Notes under the pieces: model-generated
Databases searched by the model: none
What the model saw: the letters and a program-made list of their open reading frames with translations, nothing else
Told to the model about the DNA's origin: nothing
Shown: positions 1-9,091 of the stretch, piece after piece
Layout of the letters: every line of letters starts with the position of its first letter
Numbering within the stretch: position 1 is the first letter of the stretch
Assembly: GCA_028289455.1 (NCBI GenBank)
Contig: JANQPN010000054.1
Coordinates: 1 to 49,446 of the forward strand
Direction of reading: 5' to 3'
DNA length: 49,446 bases
From: Wenzhouxiangellaceae bacterium
GTDB taxonomy: Bacteria > Pseudomonadota > Gammaproteobacteria > Xanthomonadales > Wenzhouxiangellaceae
Made by a program: the position numbers and the translations under genes

Positions 1-474
1 AGCCAGGTTGCGCAAGGCGGCCTCGCTCTGAATGCTGACAAACTCTTCGAAATTATCAACCTCAAATACCGCCTCGGCGGTGTCAACTACTTTCCATACC
101 ACAACGGCGGCAATTTCAATCGGGCTGCCGGAGCTGTCGTTGACTTTCAGGGTGCCGCTCTCAAAGTTTCGGATTCTGACCGATACCGCACGGCGGCTGT
201 AAAAAGGATTGGTGAAACGCAGCCCGGGTTTATATGCGGTACCGCGATAAGCGCCGAATAACTGCAATACTTTGCCTTCATTGGGCTGCACCATGAACAG
301 CCCACGCCAGCATACCGAGACCACCATTATCGATAACAGCACAACGATAAACTGGGTTGGCTTTTCATACAAAAGGGCATCAATAGCAAAATATATTAGC
401 CCAAGTTTTGCGACCAGTAGAACAACAATAGTTGCTATCCCGGATGGTGGATTGCGTTCGATTTCACGGTTCAT
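1..474 (-). CDS. SPFH/band-7 domain membrane protein, 3' end outside window
   Basis: The frame is open from an ATG at 474 to the window edge, giving 158 residues with no stop. AGGAG lies just upstream of the ATG. The N-terminus has two hydrophobic stretches (about residues 12-32 and 42-56). These are followed by [18 protein letters not shown] and a stretch reading [11 protein letters not shown], which is the usual opening of a band-7/SPFH domain (compare prohibitin and stomatin families). Proteins of this family form oligomeric membrane scaffolds. The cargo or partner of this one cannot be told from the sequence. It is transcribed away from ssb, with an A+T-rich palindrome at 494-514 in its promoter region. 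The C-terminal half, and any operon partner, lie outside the window. The domain call is firm; a specific function is not. Confidence 0.85.
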   Translation of the reverse strand, partial: MNREIERNPPSGIATIVVLLVAKLGLIYFAIDALLYEKPTQFIVVLLSIMVVSVCWRGLFMVQPNEGKVLQLFGAYRGTAYKPGLRFTNPFYSRRAVSVRIRNFESGTLKVNDSSGSPIEIAAVVVWKVVDTAEAVFEVDNFEEFVSIQSEAALRNLA

Positions 475-493
475 ATACCGCTCCTTATTCAAT

Positions 494-514
494 ATGATAT
501 CAAAATAATATCAT
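494..514. promoter_or_regulatory. A+T-rich palindrome, possible operator of the SPFH gene
   Basis: Two perfect 7-base arms, ATGATAT (494-500) and ATATCAT (508-514), are separated by 7 bases. The element lies 20-40 bases upstream of the SPFH start codon, where a repressor would overlap the promoter. The binding protein is unknown and no regulator gene is adjacent on this side. A chance A+T-rich palindrome cannot be excluded. Confidence 0.4.
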
Positions 515-667
515 AATAATTAATAGCGCTGCAAATCACCTTGAATCCGACTGCCGCCACGGGAATAAGCCGACCCGAATGCAAGTCACCTTCTGACATT
601 AATAAGCGGCTGGAAAAGCCGGCCGCTATGTTAAACTTCATGTCTTTGAATAATTGAAGGCGAAGGC

Positions 668-1159
668 ATGGCACGTGGCGTAAATAAAGTAATTCTGGTT
701 GGTAATCTGGGACGTGATCCGGAAACCCGCTACACACAATCAAACATGGCGGTTACCACGCTGACACTAGCGACTTCCGAGTCCTGGCGGGATAAGAATT
801 CCGGTGAAAACCAGGAACGTACCGAGTGGCACCGGGTAGTGCTGTGGGGCCGTCTGGGTGAGATTGCCGGTGAATATCTGCAGAAAGGCCGCCAGGTATA
901 TATCGAAGGTAAACTGCAGACGCGCAAATGGCAGGATCAATCCGGCCAGGATCGTTACACCACCGAAATCGTTGCCAGTGAAATGCAGATGCTGGGTGGC
1001 CGGGCCGGTGGCAGCGCACCATTGGATGATGGTGGCTTTGGCGGTGGACCGGGTCCTGCCGGTGGTGGTCAAAATCAGTCACAATCTGGTGGTATGTCCA
1101 GTGGAGGCGGGGCACCTGCAGCAGGCGATGACTTTGTGGACGACGATATTCCGTTCTAA
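668..1159 (+). CDS. ssb: Single-stranded DNA-binding protein SSB
   Basis: This is the homotetrameric single-stranded DNA-binding protein used in replication, recombination and repair. The protein begins [19 protein letters not shown], the standard SSB opening. It has an OB fold over about residues 1-112 with the [18 protein letters not shown] segment. A Gly/Gln/Ser-rich flexible linker follows (about 113-155), and the acidic tail ends in DDDIPF, the peptide that recruits partner proteins. The length of 163 residues is normal for gammaproteobacteria. GAAGG sits upstream of the ATG. It is monocistronic here, divergent from the SPFH gene. uvrA, a common neighbour in related bacteria, is not in the window. 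Confidence 0.98.
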   Translation: MARGVNKVILVGNLGRDPETRYTQSNMAVTTLTLATSESWRDKNSGENQERTEWHRVVLWGRLGEIAGEYLQKGRQVYIEGKLQTRKWQDQSGQDRYTTEIVASEMQMLGGRAGGSAPLDDGGFGGGPGPAGGGQNQSQSGGMSSGGGAPAAGDDFVDDDIPF

Positions 1160-1247
1160 AGCTGGCCGTTAATTAAGATTTGGCCGGTTTTATAGTTGTT
1201 TAGCGAATCTAATAATGGTGCTGGTCAAAACTTAATAAGGAATATCA

Positions 1248-2492
1248 ATGATAAAGCGCTTTTTATGTTCTGCGGTTATCTGGCTGCTGGCCTTCTGTGC
1301 AACTGGCCAGACTCTGACACCGGTTGCAATTTTTGACACTGAACCCGGCACATCGGATGTGTTTTCAACGTTACTCAGTTCTGATGGCCAGCATCTGTAT
1401 ACTTTTTCATCAGATGGCTTTGTATCACTGATTGCAGGTTTTTCCATCGATCAGGATTCCGGCAGTTTATCCGCAATAAACAGTCAAACTGTGGACTGTG
1501 GCTTTTTATCCATCCGAATGTCTTCAGATGGAAGCTTTATTTTTTATCAGTGCCGGCGGGAACGTATCGGCGTGCTGGGCAGAAATCTGCAGACGGGTGA
1601 ATTGTCATTGCTTGATGATGCATTGCTTGAAGCGACAACCAATCAGGCAGTAACCGCTTTTGCAATCAGTAATGATAGCCGGCAATTATATGTCACCGGG
1701 TTTGGGCAGCTTGTGACTGCTGCAAGTCCAACCGATAGTTTTGTGGCCACCTATCAGATTGCTCCCGGTACCGGTGATTTAACTGAAGTTGATGCAGTTT
1801 TAGTGCCATCCGGCAACAGTAGTTTTTCCGAGGTTTTTTTAAGCCCGGATGATCGGCATGTTTACGTGATGGATGTCCGCAATATGTTTTCGCCGAGCTT
1901 CATCATATACCGTAGGAACTTCGAAGGTGGATTGACCAGGATTACTGAACAGCAACTGGGGTTCGGTATACTGGAGCCGCCTTCATTCGCTGATGGTGGT
2001 AAGGCGTTGTATGTATTTGGCTCCGCATTTAGTGAGCCTGTTTCATTTACGCATCTCAATTATCTGAGACGTGATCAGAGTTCCGGTTTATTAACACGTG
2101 AACAGGGTGATGTGGATTTCAGTTTGAATGCGTTATCAGCCAGTCAAAGAGTTGCAATTGCCGATAATGAGCGGCTGCTATATATGCCTGACTCAGGTAT
2201 CAGGGTTTATCGGCTTTCACCTTTAACAGGCGAATACACACTGTTAAGTGAAAACCTGAACAATGATTTTGCAGATGCCGGGTTGTCTGATTTCAGTACT
2301 GTGGTAACAACTTTCGACGGGCGTTTTTTATATGCAACATTTCCTGAAGGTATTGCACAATTCACTATTAGCGGCTTGCCTTTGGAGGTAATCGCAGAAG
2401 TACCCCTGCTAAGTAGAGCTGGTGTATTAATGCTGATGAGTTGCTTGCTGCTGATAACTTTCAGATACTTCAATAAAAGTCGATTGAGCTAG
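1248..2492 (+). CDS. Secreted beta-propeller protein with IPTL-like C-terminal sorting tail
   Basis: The protein has 414 residues. An N-terminal signal peptide (MIKRFLCSAVIWLLAFCATG) is followed by repeated blades of the lactonase/YncE type. Recurring phrases such as LSSDGQHLYTFSSDG, MSSDGSFIFY, ISNDSRQLYVTG, LSPDDRHVYVMD and TTFDGRFLYAT mark about six or seven blades. The last ~30 residues read VPLLSRAGVLMLMSCLLL followed by basic residues. This matches the plan of IPTL-CTERM tails (short Pro-containing motif, one membrane helix, basic end), although the motif is divergent. I infer a secreted protein that is processed or anchored through this tail. No enzymatic residues were recognised. AAGGA lies 7 bases before the ATG. 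The stop is only 9 bases before rmlB, but the two products look unrelated in function. Confidence 0.8.
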   Translation: MIKRFLCSAVIWLLAFCATGQTLTPVAIFDTEPGTSDVFSTLLSSDGQHLYTFSSDGFVSLIAGFSIDQDSGSLSAINSQTVDCGFLSIRMSSDGSFIFYQCRRERIGVLGRNLQTGELSLLDDALLEATTNQAVTAFAISNDSRQLYVTGFGQLVTAASPTDSFVATYQIAPGTGDLTEVDAVLVPSGNSSFSEVFLSPDDRHVYVMDVRNMFSPSFIIYRRNFEGGLTRITEQQLGFGILEPPSFADGGKALYVFGSAFSEPVSFTHLNYLRRDQSSGLLTREQGDVDFSLNALSASQRVAIADNERLLYMPDSGIRVYRLSPLTGEYTLLSENLNNDFADAGLSDFSTVVTTFDGRFLYATFPEGIAQFTISGLPLEVIAEVPLLSRAGVLMLMSCLLLITFRYFNKSRLS

Positions 2493-2501
2493 TTGATTAA
2501 T

Positions 2502-3560
2502 ATGCATCAAAAAACATGGCTGGTAACTGGCGGATGCGGATTTATCGGCAGTCACTTTATTCGTGACAGTCTGGCTGCAGATGCCGGCCTCAATATCATT
2601 AATCTGGATGCGCAAACCTATGCGGCATGCCCATTGACGCTGGTTGATGTTGATCAGAGCCGGTACCGGCTGGTTTCCGGCTGTATTAATGATATGGCGG
2701 TAGTTTCCAGCCTCCTGACCGAAGCAAACCCGTCTGCGGTGATACATTTTGCTGCAGAAAGTCATGTTGACCGGTCCATCGAAACGCCTGATGTGTTTTT
2801 GCAGACCAATGTGAACGGTACTTTGAATCTGCTGCAGCAGACACATCATTACTGGCAGAAACTGGTTGGGGAAGATCAGGAACAATTCCGTTTTGTGCAT
2901 ATATCCACTGATGAGGTATACGGCAGCCTTGGTGCAGCAGGAGCGTTCAGTGAAGATTCGCCCTATCGGCCCAACTCTCCCTATGCAGCCAGCAAAGCTG
3001 CCGCCGATCATCTGGTCAGGGCCTGGCATCATACTTATGGAATGCCGGTGGTGACCACCAATTGTTCGAATAACTACGGTACACATCAATACCCGGAAAA
3101 ATTAATCCCATTGATGATTTTGAAAGCAATGGCTGGTGAATCATTGCCGGTTTACGGTGATGGCCTGCAGGTGCGTGACTGGCTGCATGTGAGTGACCAT
3201 GTCCGGGCTTTACAGAAGGTATTGGAAACCGGCAGGCCCGGACGGGTTTATAACGTTGGCGGAAACAACGAACAAACCAATTTGGCTATTGTCAATGCCA
3301 TTTGTGCCTGCCTGGATGAATATCGCCCTGCAGGGGCGCCACATAACAGGCTTATTAAATTTGTCACAGACCGGCCGGGTCATGACCGGCGTTACGCGGT
3401 GAATGCTGAGCGTATCCGAGCAGAACTGGGCTGGCAACCGCAGGTTGATTTCCAACATGGATTACAGGAAACAGTGGACTGGTATATACACAATGATGAG
3501 TGGATCGCAGCAGCCCGCAAAGCCTATCAGGGCCAGCGGCTGGGGCTGGTAGCGGCATGA
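2502..3560 (+). CDS. rmlB: dTDP-glucose 4,6-dehydratase RmlB
   Basis: Second step of dTDP-L-rhamnose synthesis: dTDP-glucose is converted to dTDP-4-keto-6-deoxyglucose with tightly bound NAD. It is an extended short-chain dehydrogenase. The Rossmann motif [11 protein letters not shown] is near the N-terminus, [12 protein letters not shown] follows at about residue 80, TDEVYG carries the active-site Thr-Asp-Glu triad, and [11 protein letters not shown] carries the catalytic Tyr and Lys. [13 protein letters not shown] and GGNNE, both typical of RmlB, are also present. The ATG at 2502 is chosen because the protein then begins four residues before the Rossmann strand, as usual. A TTG at 2493, abutting the previous stop, would add three residues. 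It is the first gene of the rml-manC run and overlaps rmlA by four bases. Confidence 0.96.
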   Translation: MHQKTWLVTGGCGFIGSHFIRDSLAADAGLNIINLDAQTYAACPLTLVDVDQSRYRLVSGCINDMAVVSSLLTEANPSAVIHFAAESHVDRSIETPDVFLQTNVNGTLNLLQQTHHYWQKLVGEDQEQFRFVHISTDEVYGSLGAAGAFSEDSPYRPNSPYAASKAAADHLVRAWHHTYGMPVVTTNCSNNYGTHQYPEKLIPLMILKAMAGESLPVYGDGLQVRDWLHVSDHVRALQKVLETGRPGRVYNVGGNNEQTNLAIVNAICACLDEYRPAGAPHNRLIKFVTDRPGHDRRYAVNAERIRAELGWQPQVDFQHGLQETVDWYIHNDEWIAAARKAYQGQRLGLVAA

Positions 3561-4471
3561 GCAACGCTGCAGAGAAGCCGGCATCGGTTGACCGGCGCGG
3601 TATTATCCTCGCTGGTGGCAGCGGCACGCGTTTGTACCCCCTGACCAAAGTTATCAGCAAACAGCTACTGCCGGTATATGACAAGCCGATGATTTACTAC
3701 CCGCTGAGCACATTGATGCAGGCGGGGATGCGCGAAATCATTGTTATTACCACGCCGCATGAACAACACTTATTCCAGGATTTACTGGAAGACGGGACCC
3801 AATGGGGTCTGAAGATAAGCTATGCCATTCAGTTTAAGCCGGAAGGCCTGGCCCAGGCGCTGCTTCTGGCACGTGAATTTCTCGGCGGGCGGCCATCCTG
3901 TCTGATTCTGGGCGATAATATTTTCCATGGCAGCGGTATTGCCAAGCTGCTCGCTTCTGCCGGCTCGCGTAGCCGTGGTGCTACTGTATTTGGTTATCAG
4001 GTCAGGGACCCTCAACGCTACGGTGTGGTTGAAATGGGCAGTGACGGCCAGGTGCTCAGCATTGAAGAAAAACCGGCCAGTCCCAAATCCAATTTTGCTG
4101 TTACCGGGCTTTATTTTTATGATGAAAAAGCGCCCGAGTATGCTGCCGGTCTGCAGCCTTCCGAGCGCGGTGAGCTCGAGATTACCGACCTGAATCGGGT
4201 GTATCTGGAAAAAGGCCGGTTAAATGTGGAGAAAATGGGCCGGGGTTATGCATGGCTGGACACCGGTACCCACGACTCATTGCAACAGGCAGCGAGCTTT
4301 ATTGAAACCATAGAGGCGCGCCAGGGGTTGCGGGTGTGTTGTCCGGAAGAAGTGGCCTATAGACAGGGCTGGATTGACCGTGATCAGCTTGTGCAATTGG
4401 CAGAGCCGCTGATTTCCAGTGGTTATGGCCGTTATTTGATGGCAGTCGCAGACAGCCCGCCTGAGTGGTAG
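3557..4471 (+). CDS. rmlA: Glucose-1-phosphate thymidylyltransferase RmlA
   Basis: First step of dTDP-L-rhamnose synthesis: glucose-1-phosphate plus dTTP gives dTDP-glucose plus pyrophosphate. The nucleotide-binding signature [16 protein letters not shown] lies near residue 15, followed by [27 protein letters not shown] carries the metal-binding Asp, and [16 protein letters not shown] is typical of RmlA. The ATG at 3557 overlaps the rmlB stop as ATGA, indicating translational coupling. An ATG at 3500 would add 19 residues lying over rmlB and is unlikely. At 304 residues it is slightly longer than the usual ~290 because of a short N-terminal extension. It lies in an operon with rmlBCD. Confidence 0.96.
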   Translation: MSNAAEKPASVDRRGIILAGGSGTRLYPLTKVISKQLLPVYDKPMIYYPLSTLMQAGMREIIVITTPHEQHLFQDLLEDGTQWGLKISYAIQFKPEGLAQALLLAREFLGGRPSCLILGDNIFHGSGIAKLLASAGSRSRGATVFGYQVRDPQRYGVVEMGSDGQVLSIEEKPASPKSNFAVTGLYFYDEKAPEYAAGLQPSERGELEITDLNRVYLEKGRLNVEKMGRGYAWLDTGTHDSLQQAASFIETIEARQGLRVCCPEEVAYRQGWIDRDQLVQLAEPLISSGYGRYLMAVADSPPEW

Positions 4472-4487
4472 TAACCGGTCAATTTTT

Positions 4488-5042
4488 ATGAAGGTGTCGC
4501 CCACTGATTTACCTGAAGTTATGCTGGTTGAGCCGGCGGTCTTTGGTGATGAGCGCGGCTGGTTCATGGAGAGCTGGCAGTCGGAACGTTATCATCAGCA
4601 CGGCATTACAGCAGATTTCAGTCAGGCGAATATTTCTTATTCCGAACGGGGCGTGTTGCGCGGCCTGCATTATCAGCACCCGCAGCCCCAGGGTAAGCTG
4701 GTGTATGTATTGAGTGGGGCGGTTTTTGACGTGGCGGTCGATATCCGGCACGGCTCGCCCACCTTCGGTCAATGGACAGGCGTAGAGCTGAGTGCCGCCA
4801 ACCATCATCAGTTATGGATTCCTGAAGGGTTTGCACATGGCTTTCAGGTGTTATCTGACAACGCTGTTTTTGCTTATTTCTGCACCCGCAGATACTACCC
4901 GGAATACGATGCAGCCATTGCCCACAACGACCCGGATATTGCCATCAGCTGGCCGCTGCCGGTGAACGGATTATCTGAAAAAGATCATCATGCACCATTG
5001 CTGGGGGCGCTTGACGCTCACCAGTTACCCGGTATTAATTAA
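4488..5042 (+). CDS. rmlC: dTDP-4-dehydrorhamnose 3,5-epimerase RmlC
   Basis: Third step of dTDP-L-rhamnose synthesis: double epimerisation of the 4-keto-6-deoxy sugar. It is a cupin-fold dimer of 184 residues, the normal length. FGDERGWFMESW lies near the N-terminus. GVLRGLHYQ carries the catalytic His, FDVAVDIRHGSPTFGQW follows with the conserved Asp, and LWIPEGFAHGFQVL is the cupin strand. It starts 16 bases after the rmlA stop and ends 2 bases before rmlD, consistent with one transcript. Confidence 0.97.
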   Translation: MKVSPTDLPEVMLVEPAVFGDERGWFMESWQSERYHQHGITADFSQANISYSERGVLRGLHYQHPQPQGKLVYVLSGAVFDVAVDIRHGSPTFGQWTGVELSAANHHQLWIPEGFAHGFQVLSDNAVFAYFCTRRYYPEYDAAIAHNDPDIAISWPLPVNGLSEKDHHAPLLGALDAHQLPGIN

Positions 5043-5044
5043 CG

Positions 5045-5995
5045 ATGACAAGGGTATTGATTACCGGTGCCAGTGGCCAGGTGGGCAGTGCACTGCATGC
5101 ACTGGCACCGGAGACATTCCAAATGTACCTGGCAGCGCGCAGCTTGGATATCGGCAATAGCAACTGTTTTGCCGTTGATTTATCTAATCATTCGAGGGTT
5201 GAAAGATTACTGGATGAAGTCCAGCCTGAGGTAATAATCAATGCTGCTGCATGGACAGATGTTGACGGCGCTGAAGCTCATGCAGATCAGGCTTATCGAT
5301 TAAATGCGGAATTGCCCGGCTGGCTGGCGGCTTATGCAGCCTCCAGCAGTGCAATGCTGGTGCATTATTCAACCGATTATGTTTTTGCCGGTGATCAATC
5401 GCAGCCATACGTGGAAACTGATCCTGTTAGCCCGCGGACTGTTTATGGAGAAAGTAAACTGACAGGCGAACAGGCTGTGACTGAACAGCGAGCTGCAGCG
5501 CTGATTTTACGTACCAGCTGGGTGTATGGCGGACCGAGCAGAAATTTTTTATCCACCATCGCTGCGAAACTGGCGGCCGGCGAAGAACTGAAGGTTGTGG
5601 ATGATCAGCTGGGTTGTCCGACATGGAGCCGGGACATTGCTGCCTGCACATGGACAGCAGTTTCGCAGATTTTACCGGTTCAGCAGGCATTTAGTCCGGT
5701 TATATATCATCTGGCCGGTGATGAGGCCTGCAGCTGGTATGATTTTGCCAGGAAAATTGAAACCGAACTGGCCGGCCTGGGTTGCTTACCCTATGATGCT
5801 TACCGGAAAAGCGCAGTTTCACCCTGCAGCACCGACGAGTATCCACGGCCGGCAGCCCGTCCTGGGTATTCGGTATTAAACAGCGGAAACTTTGCAGCAC
5901 AATTTGGTCGAACAGCTGGTGGTTGGCAGTCAGTCAGGCAATGTTTGCAATTATGGGCAAATAAAACATGCCCTGATGTCAAGGAGCACAATTAA
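5045..5995 (+). CDS. rmlD: dTDP-4-dehydrorhamnose reductase RmlD
   Basis: Last step of dTDP-L-rhamnose synthesis: NAD(P)H-dependent reduction at C4. It has a Rossmann opening, RVLITGASGQVGSAL. INAAAWTDVDGAEAH lies at about residue 65, HYSTDYVFAGD at about 105, and YGESKLTGEQAV carries the Tyr-x3-Lys catalytic pair. The downstream segment LILRTSWVYGG is also typical. The length is 316 residues against the usual ~290-300. The stop codon overlaps the manC start (TAATG), so the two are likely coupled. The gene order B-A-C-D differs from the common B-D-A-C arrangement of E. coli, but the complete pathway is present. Confidence 0.96.
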   Translation: MTRVLITGASGQVGSALHALAPETFQMYLAARSLDIGNSNCFAVDLSNHSRVERLLDEVQPEVIINAAAWTDVDGAEAHADQAYRLNAELPGWLAAYAASSSAMLVHYSTDYVFAGDQSQPYVETDPVSPRTVYGESKLTGEQAVTEQRAAALILRTSWVYGGPSRNFLSTIAAKLAAGEELKVVDDQLGCPTWSRDIAACTWTAVSQILPVQQAFSPVIYHLAGDEACSWYDFARKIETELAGLGCLPYDAYRKSAVSPCSTDEYPRPAARPGYSVLNSGNFAAQFGRTAGGWQSVRQCLQLWANKTCPDVKEHN

Positions 5996-7410
5996 TGTTA
6001 GTACCGGTGATTATGTCCGGCGGTGCCGGCACCCGCTTATGGCCGGTGTCGCGTAAGGCACACCCCAAGCCGTTTATGCGCATGGCCGATGGTCATTCGC
6101 TGGCTGAACATACTTTGCGGCGGGCAATGGCTGCCAGCGCAGGTGACGGCGTTTTAACCATAACGGCGCGGGATTATTATTTTCTGACCCGGGATACTTA
6201 CCTGGGTGTGGACAACCGTGCTGATCACTTCGACTTTATTCTGGAGCCCTGTGCGCGTAATACAGCACCCGCGATAGCCATGGCAGCCCTACGGGTGATG
6301 CAGCGGTTTGGTCCGGAAGCTCAAATGCTGGTGATGCCGGCTGATCACTTGATCAGAAATCTGCAGCAGTTTCTGCAGGCGGTGGAGCAGGCAAGAGAGC
6401 TGGCAGCCGATGGCAGGCTGGTAACTTTTGGGGTGCATCCTACCGAGCCGGAAACCGGTTACGGCTATATTCGGCTGGGTGCTCAGGTTAAGGGTGGCTA
6501 TGCTGTCGATGCGTTTGTCGAGAAGCCTGATCTGGAAACGGCAAAAGCTTATCTGAAAAGTGGTGAGTATCGCTGGAATGCAGGTATTTTCTGCTACCGC
6601 TGCGATGCAATTCTGCAGGCGCTGGAAAAGTATCAGCCGGAGCTGTATCAGCAGGCCACAGCCTTATGGGAGGCATTAGATAAAAGCAATACACCACTGG
6701 AGATGCCGCTGCAGGCGTTTTCCGAGCTGCCATCCATTTCCATCGATTATGCGGTGATGGAACAGGCCGACAACGTTGCGGTGGTAGATGGTGATTTCGG
6801 CTGGAGTGATATTGGTTCCTGGAAAGCCATCAGCGAACTGTATGCTGAGGATGAATCCGGTAACCGTATACGCGGGCAGGGTGTGCTGGTTGACAGCCAG
6901 CGGTGCTTTGTACAGTCGGAGGAACGTCTGGTAGCAGCGGTGGGGGTGGACGATCTGGTGATTGTAGATACCGGAGATGCGGTGCTGGTGGCTGCCCGGG
7001 AGCGTGCCCAGGAAGTCAAACAGGTGGTCAACCGGTTAACCAAAGCTGACCACGAAGCAGCCACTTATCACCGCACAGTGCATCGTCCGTGGGGCAGCTA
7101 TACAGTGATGGAGGACGCCGATGACTGCAAGGTCAAGCGGCTGGTGGTCAAACCGGGACAGGTCCTGTCTCTACAGCTGCATCACCGGCGCAGCGAGCAC
7201 TGGACGGTAATTCGCGGTACTGCCAAAGTGCGGGTCGGCGAGCAGGAATTTATACTGGAACGCAACCAGTCCACCTGGATACCGGTTGAAACGTTGCATC
7301 GGCTGGAAAATCCGGGCAATGAAGATCTGCACTTGATTGAAGTGCAGACCGGGGATTATTTTGGTGAAGACGATATTGAACGATTTGAGGATGTGTATGG
7401 ACGTGCGTGA
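5995..7410 (+). CDS. manC: Mannose-1-phosphate guanylyltransferase / mannose-6-phosphate isomerase
   Basis: This is a bifunctional type II enzyme (ManC/AlgA/XanB family) that makes GDP-mannose and can interconvert fructose-6-P and mannose-6-P. The N-terminal pyrophosphorylase part has MSGGAGTRLWPVSR, LEPCARNTAPAIAMAAL, MPADHLI and AFVEKPD. The C-terminal cupin part (about residues 345-465) has HRPWGSYTVMED and VLSLQLHHRRSEHWTVI, which holds the isomerase metal-binding residues. At 471 residues it is full length. AAGGAG lies upstream of the start codon, which overlaps the rmlD stop. Linkage to rmlBACD suggests supply of rhamnose and mannose donors for one polysaccharide, but no transferase or polymerase gene lies nearby. 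Confidence 0.96.
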   Translation: MLVPVIMSGGAGTRLWPVSRKAHPKPFMRMADGHSLAEHTLRRAMAASAGDGVLTITARDYYFLTRDTYLGVDNRADHFDFILEPCARNTAPAIAMAALRVMQRFGPEAQMLVMPADHLIRNLQQFLQAVEQARELAADGRLVTFGVHPTEPETGYGYIRLGAQVKGGYAVDAFVEKPDLETAKAYLKSGEYRWNAGIFCYRCDAILQALEKYQPELYQQATALWEALDKSNTPLEMPLQAFSELPSISIDYAVMEQADNVAVVDGDFGWSDIGSWKAISELYAEDESGNRIRGQGVLVDSQRCFVQSEERLVAAVGVDDLVIVDTGDAVLVAARERAQEVKQVVNRLTKADHEAATYHRTVHRPWGSYTVMEDADDCKVKRLVVKPGQVLSLQLHHRRSEHWTVIRGTAKVRVGEQEFILERNQSTWIPVETLHRLENPGNEDLHLIEVQTGDYFGEDDIERFEDVYGRA

Positions 7411-8317
7411 TCAAATTGCCCGCAGTTTCAGATTAGCTGCCGTTTGTCTGTTATGTGTGCTCGCCGGCACAGTCTCAGCGAAAGAATTATCTGCTCTGGA
7501 GCAGCAGCTGTGGCTGGAAGAAGTGCAGGGCTGGCAGCATGACCGCCTGGAAAGGCTGACCCGGCCGGATGGCTGGTTGTCGCTGGTCGCATTTGAATGG
7601 CTGCCGCAGGGTTCCAGTAGTGTCGGTAGTGGAGCTGATGTGGATATTCATATACCTGGTGGCCCGGACTACTGGGGCACGCTGTCGGTACGTGATGAAC
7701 AGGTCGCGTTTTTACCCGCAGATGATGCCGGTGTGCTGATCGACGGCAGGCAGCAACCATTGGCTCAGCTGGTTGCTGATCATCAGGGTACAGCAACCGT
7801 AGTCAGTGCAGGCACGGCTAACTTCTACGTGATAATGCGGCAAAAGCTGGCCATCCGGGCTAAAAACAGCGAGTCACCGGTACGCACTGAATTCCGGGGG
7901 CTGGAGTACTTTCCGGCTAACGCCGAATGGCGCAAAGTCGCTCGATATGAGCCGCATTTGCCGGGAAAAACCATAGATGTGGCCAATGTTCTGGGGCAGA
8001 TCATACCGACACCGAATCCGGGTGCGCTGGTATTTGAGCACCAGGGCAGTGAGTACCGGGTTGAAGGGCTGGTGGAAGAGGGCAGTGATCAATTGTTTTT
8101 TGTAATTGCTGACCGTACCAGTGCAAATGAAACCTATGGTGCCGGCAGAACGCTGTATGCCGATTATCCGGGCCTGGATGGCACCACCATCATCGATTTC
8201 AACAAAGCTTATAACCCGCCCTGTGCGTTCACTGAATTCTCAACCTGTCAGCTGCCTCCGGAAGGTAACCGGCTGGACGTGCGCATTGAGGCCGGTGAGT
8301 TAAAATATGATCATTGA
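7397..8317 (+). CDS. Secreted DUF1684 protein
   Basis: The protein has 306 residues, with a signal peptide (FRLAAVCLLCVLAGTVSAKE) after a short basic start. The body matches the DUF1684 family: LTRPDGWLSLVAFEWL, a segment reading EFRGLEYFPANAEWRK, and the C-terminal DFNKAYNPPCAFTEFSTCQLPP. The family is widespread and its biochemical role is not established. The ATG at 7397 is preferred over 7391 because GAGG lies 6 bases upstream of it. It overlaps the end of manC by 14 bases, so it is probably the last gene of the transcript, though the product looks unrelated to sugar-nucleotide synthesis. Confidence 0.85.
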   Translation: MDVRDQIARSFRLAAVCLLCVLAGTVSAKELSALEQQLWLEEVQGWQHDRLERLTRPDGWLSLVAFEWLPQGSSSVGSGADVDIHIPGGPDYWGTLSVRDEQVAFLPADDAGVLIDGRQQPLAQLVADHQGTATVVSAGTANFYVIMRQKLAIRAKNSESPVRTEFRGLEYFPANAEWRKVARYEPHLPGKTIDVANVLGQIIPTPNPGALVFEHQGSEYRVEGLVEEGSDQLFFVIADRTSANETYGAGRTLYADYPGLDGTTIIDFNKAYNPPCAFTEFSTCQLPPEGNRLDVRIEAGELKYDH

Positions 8318-8341
8318 GCCGGCAAAGACGCGCTGCTGACT

Positions 8342-8923
8342 GTGGAAGCATTGCTGCAGAGTATCAGCGCATGTGAAATCTGCAAATCGCAGCTACCACA
8401 TGATCCAAGACCGGTCATGGCCGCCAGTGGCAGCAGCAGAATTGTTATTATCGGGCAGGCACCTGGCAGCAAGGTACACAACTCAGGCATACCCTGGAAT
8501 GATCCCAGCGGTAATTTGTTGCGTGAATGGATGGGTGTTGATAAAGACACTTTTTATGATGCTGAACAAATTGCACTCATGCCAATGGGGTTTTGCTATC
8601 CGGGCAAAGGTAAATCCGGCGATCTGCCGCCGCGGCCGGAATGTGCACCGCACTGGCATAAGCTGTTGCTTGAGCAAATGCAGCAAGTGGAGCTGGCTAT
8701 TCTGATTGGACAATATTCTCAGAAGTATTATCTGGGAGATGCTGCCAAGGCCAACCTCACAACTACCGTCAGGCATTTTGAAGACTATCTGCCCCGGTTT
8801 TTCCCGTTGCCGCATCCTTCACCCAGAAACCGGCTGTGGTTGAAAAAGAACCCCTGGTTTGCAGAACAGGTATTGCCGGTATTCAAAAAGCTGATTGGGG
8901 GATATACAGCTGATAAAAAGTAG
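8342..8923 (+). CDS. Uracil-DNA glycosylase superfamily protein
   Basis: The protein has 193 residues and carries the UDG-fold motifs: VIIGQAPGSKVHNSGIPWND near residue 35 (active-site loop GQAPG) and HPSPRNRLW near residue 160 (the His-containing loop). Two early cysteines (CEICKSQL) resemble the start of family 4/5 enzymes, but the second pair of an iron-sulfur cluster is not obvious. It probably removes a damaged base or acts on a related substrate; the exact specificity cannot be assigned. The start is a GTG at 8342 without a strong ribosome-binding site. No better in-frame start leaves the CxxC region intact. Confidence 0.8.
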   Translation: MEALLQSISACEICKSQLPHDPRPVMAASGSSRIVIIGQAPGSKVHNSGIPWNDPSGNLLREWMGVDKDTFYDAEQIALMPMGFCYPGKGKSGDLPPRPECAPHWHKLLLEQMQQVELAILIGQYSQKYYLGDAAKANLTTTVRHFEDYLPRFFPLPHPSPRNRLWLKKNPWFAEQVLPVFKKLIGGYTADKK

Positions 8924-9038
8924 CGTCTGAACTTGAAGGTGTATATGACCGGCCGGTTTTAACAAAGCCGAACCTAATAGAAGATCCGTCGGCTGCCGAT
9001 AACCCTGAAAAATTCCTGAGCAGGTTGCCAAACGGCCT

Positions 9039-9062
9039 GGGTTTATCCGGCAAGATAAGCCC
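9039..9062. terminator. Hairpin between convergent genes
   Basis: GGGTTTATC (9039-9047) pairs with GATAAGCCC (9054-9062) over 9 bases, including one G-T pair, around a 6-base loop. It lies between the converging UDG-family and TfoX-domain genes. There is no clear T tract on either side, so termination is only a guess. Confidence 0.3.
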
Positions 9063-9091
9063 TGCAATTCATACGACGAATAACCGGTAAA

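Noticed and set aside
2427..3089. 220-residue minus-strand frame opposite rmlB
   Set aside because: It is antisense to a gene with clear catalytic motifs; its translation shows no family, signal or ribosome-binding site.
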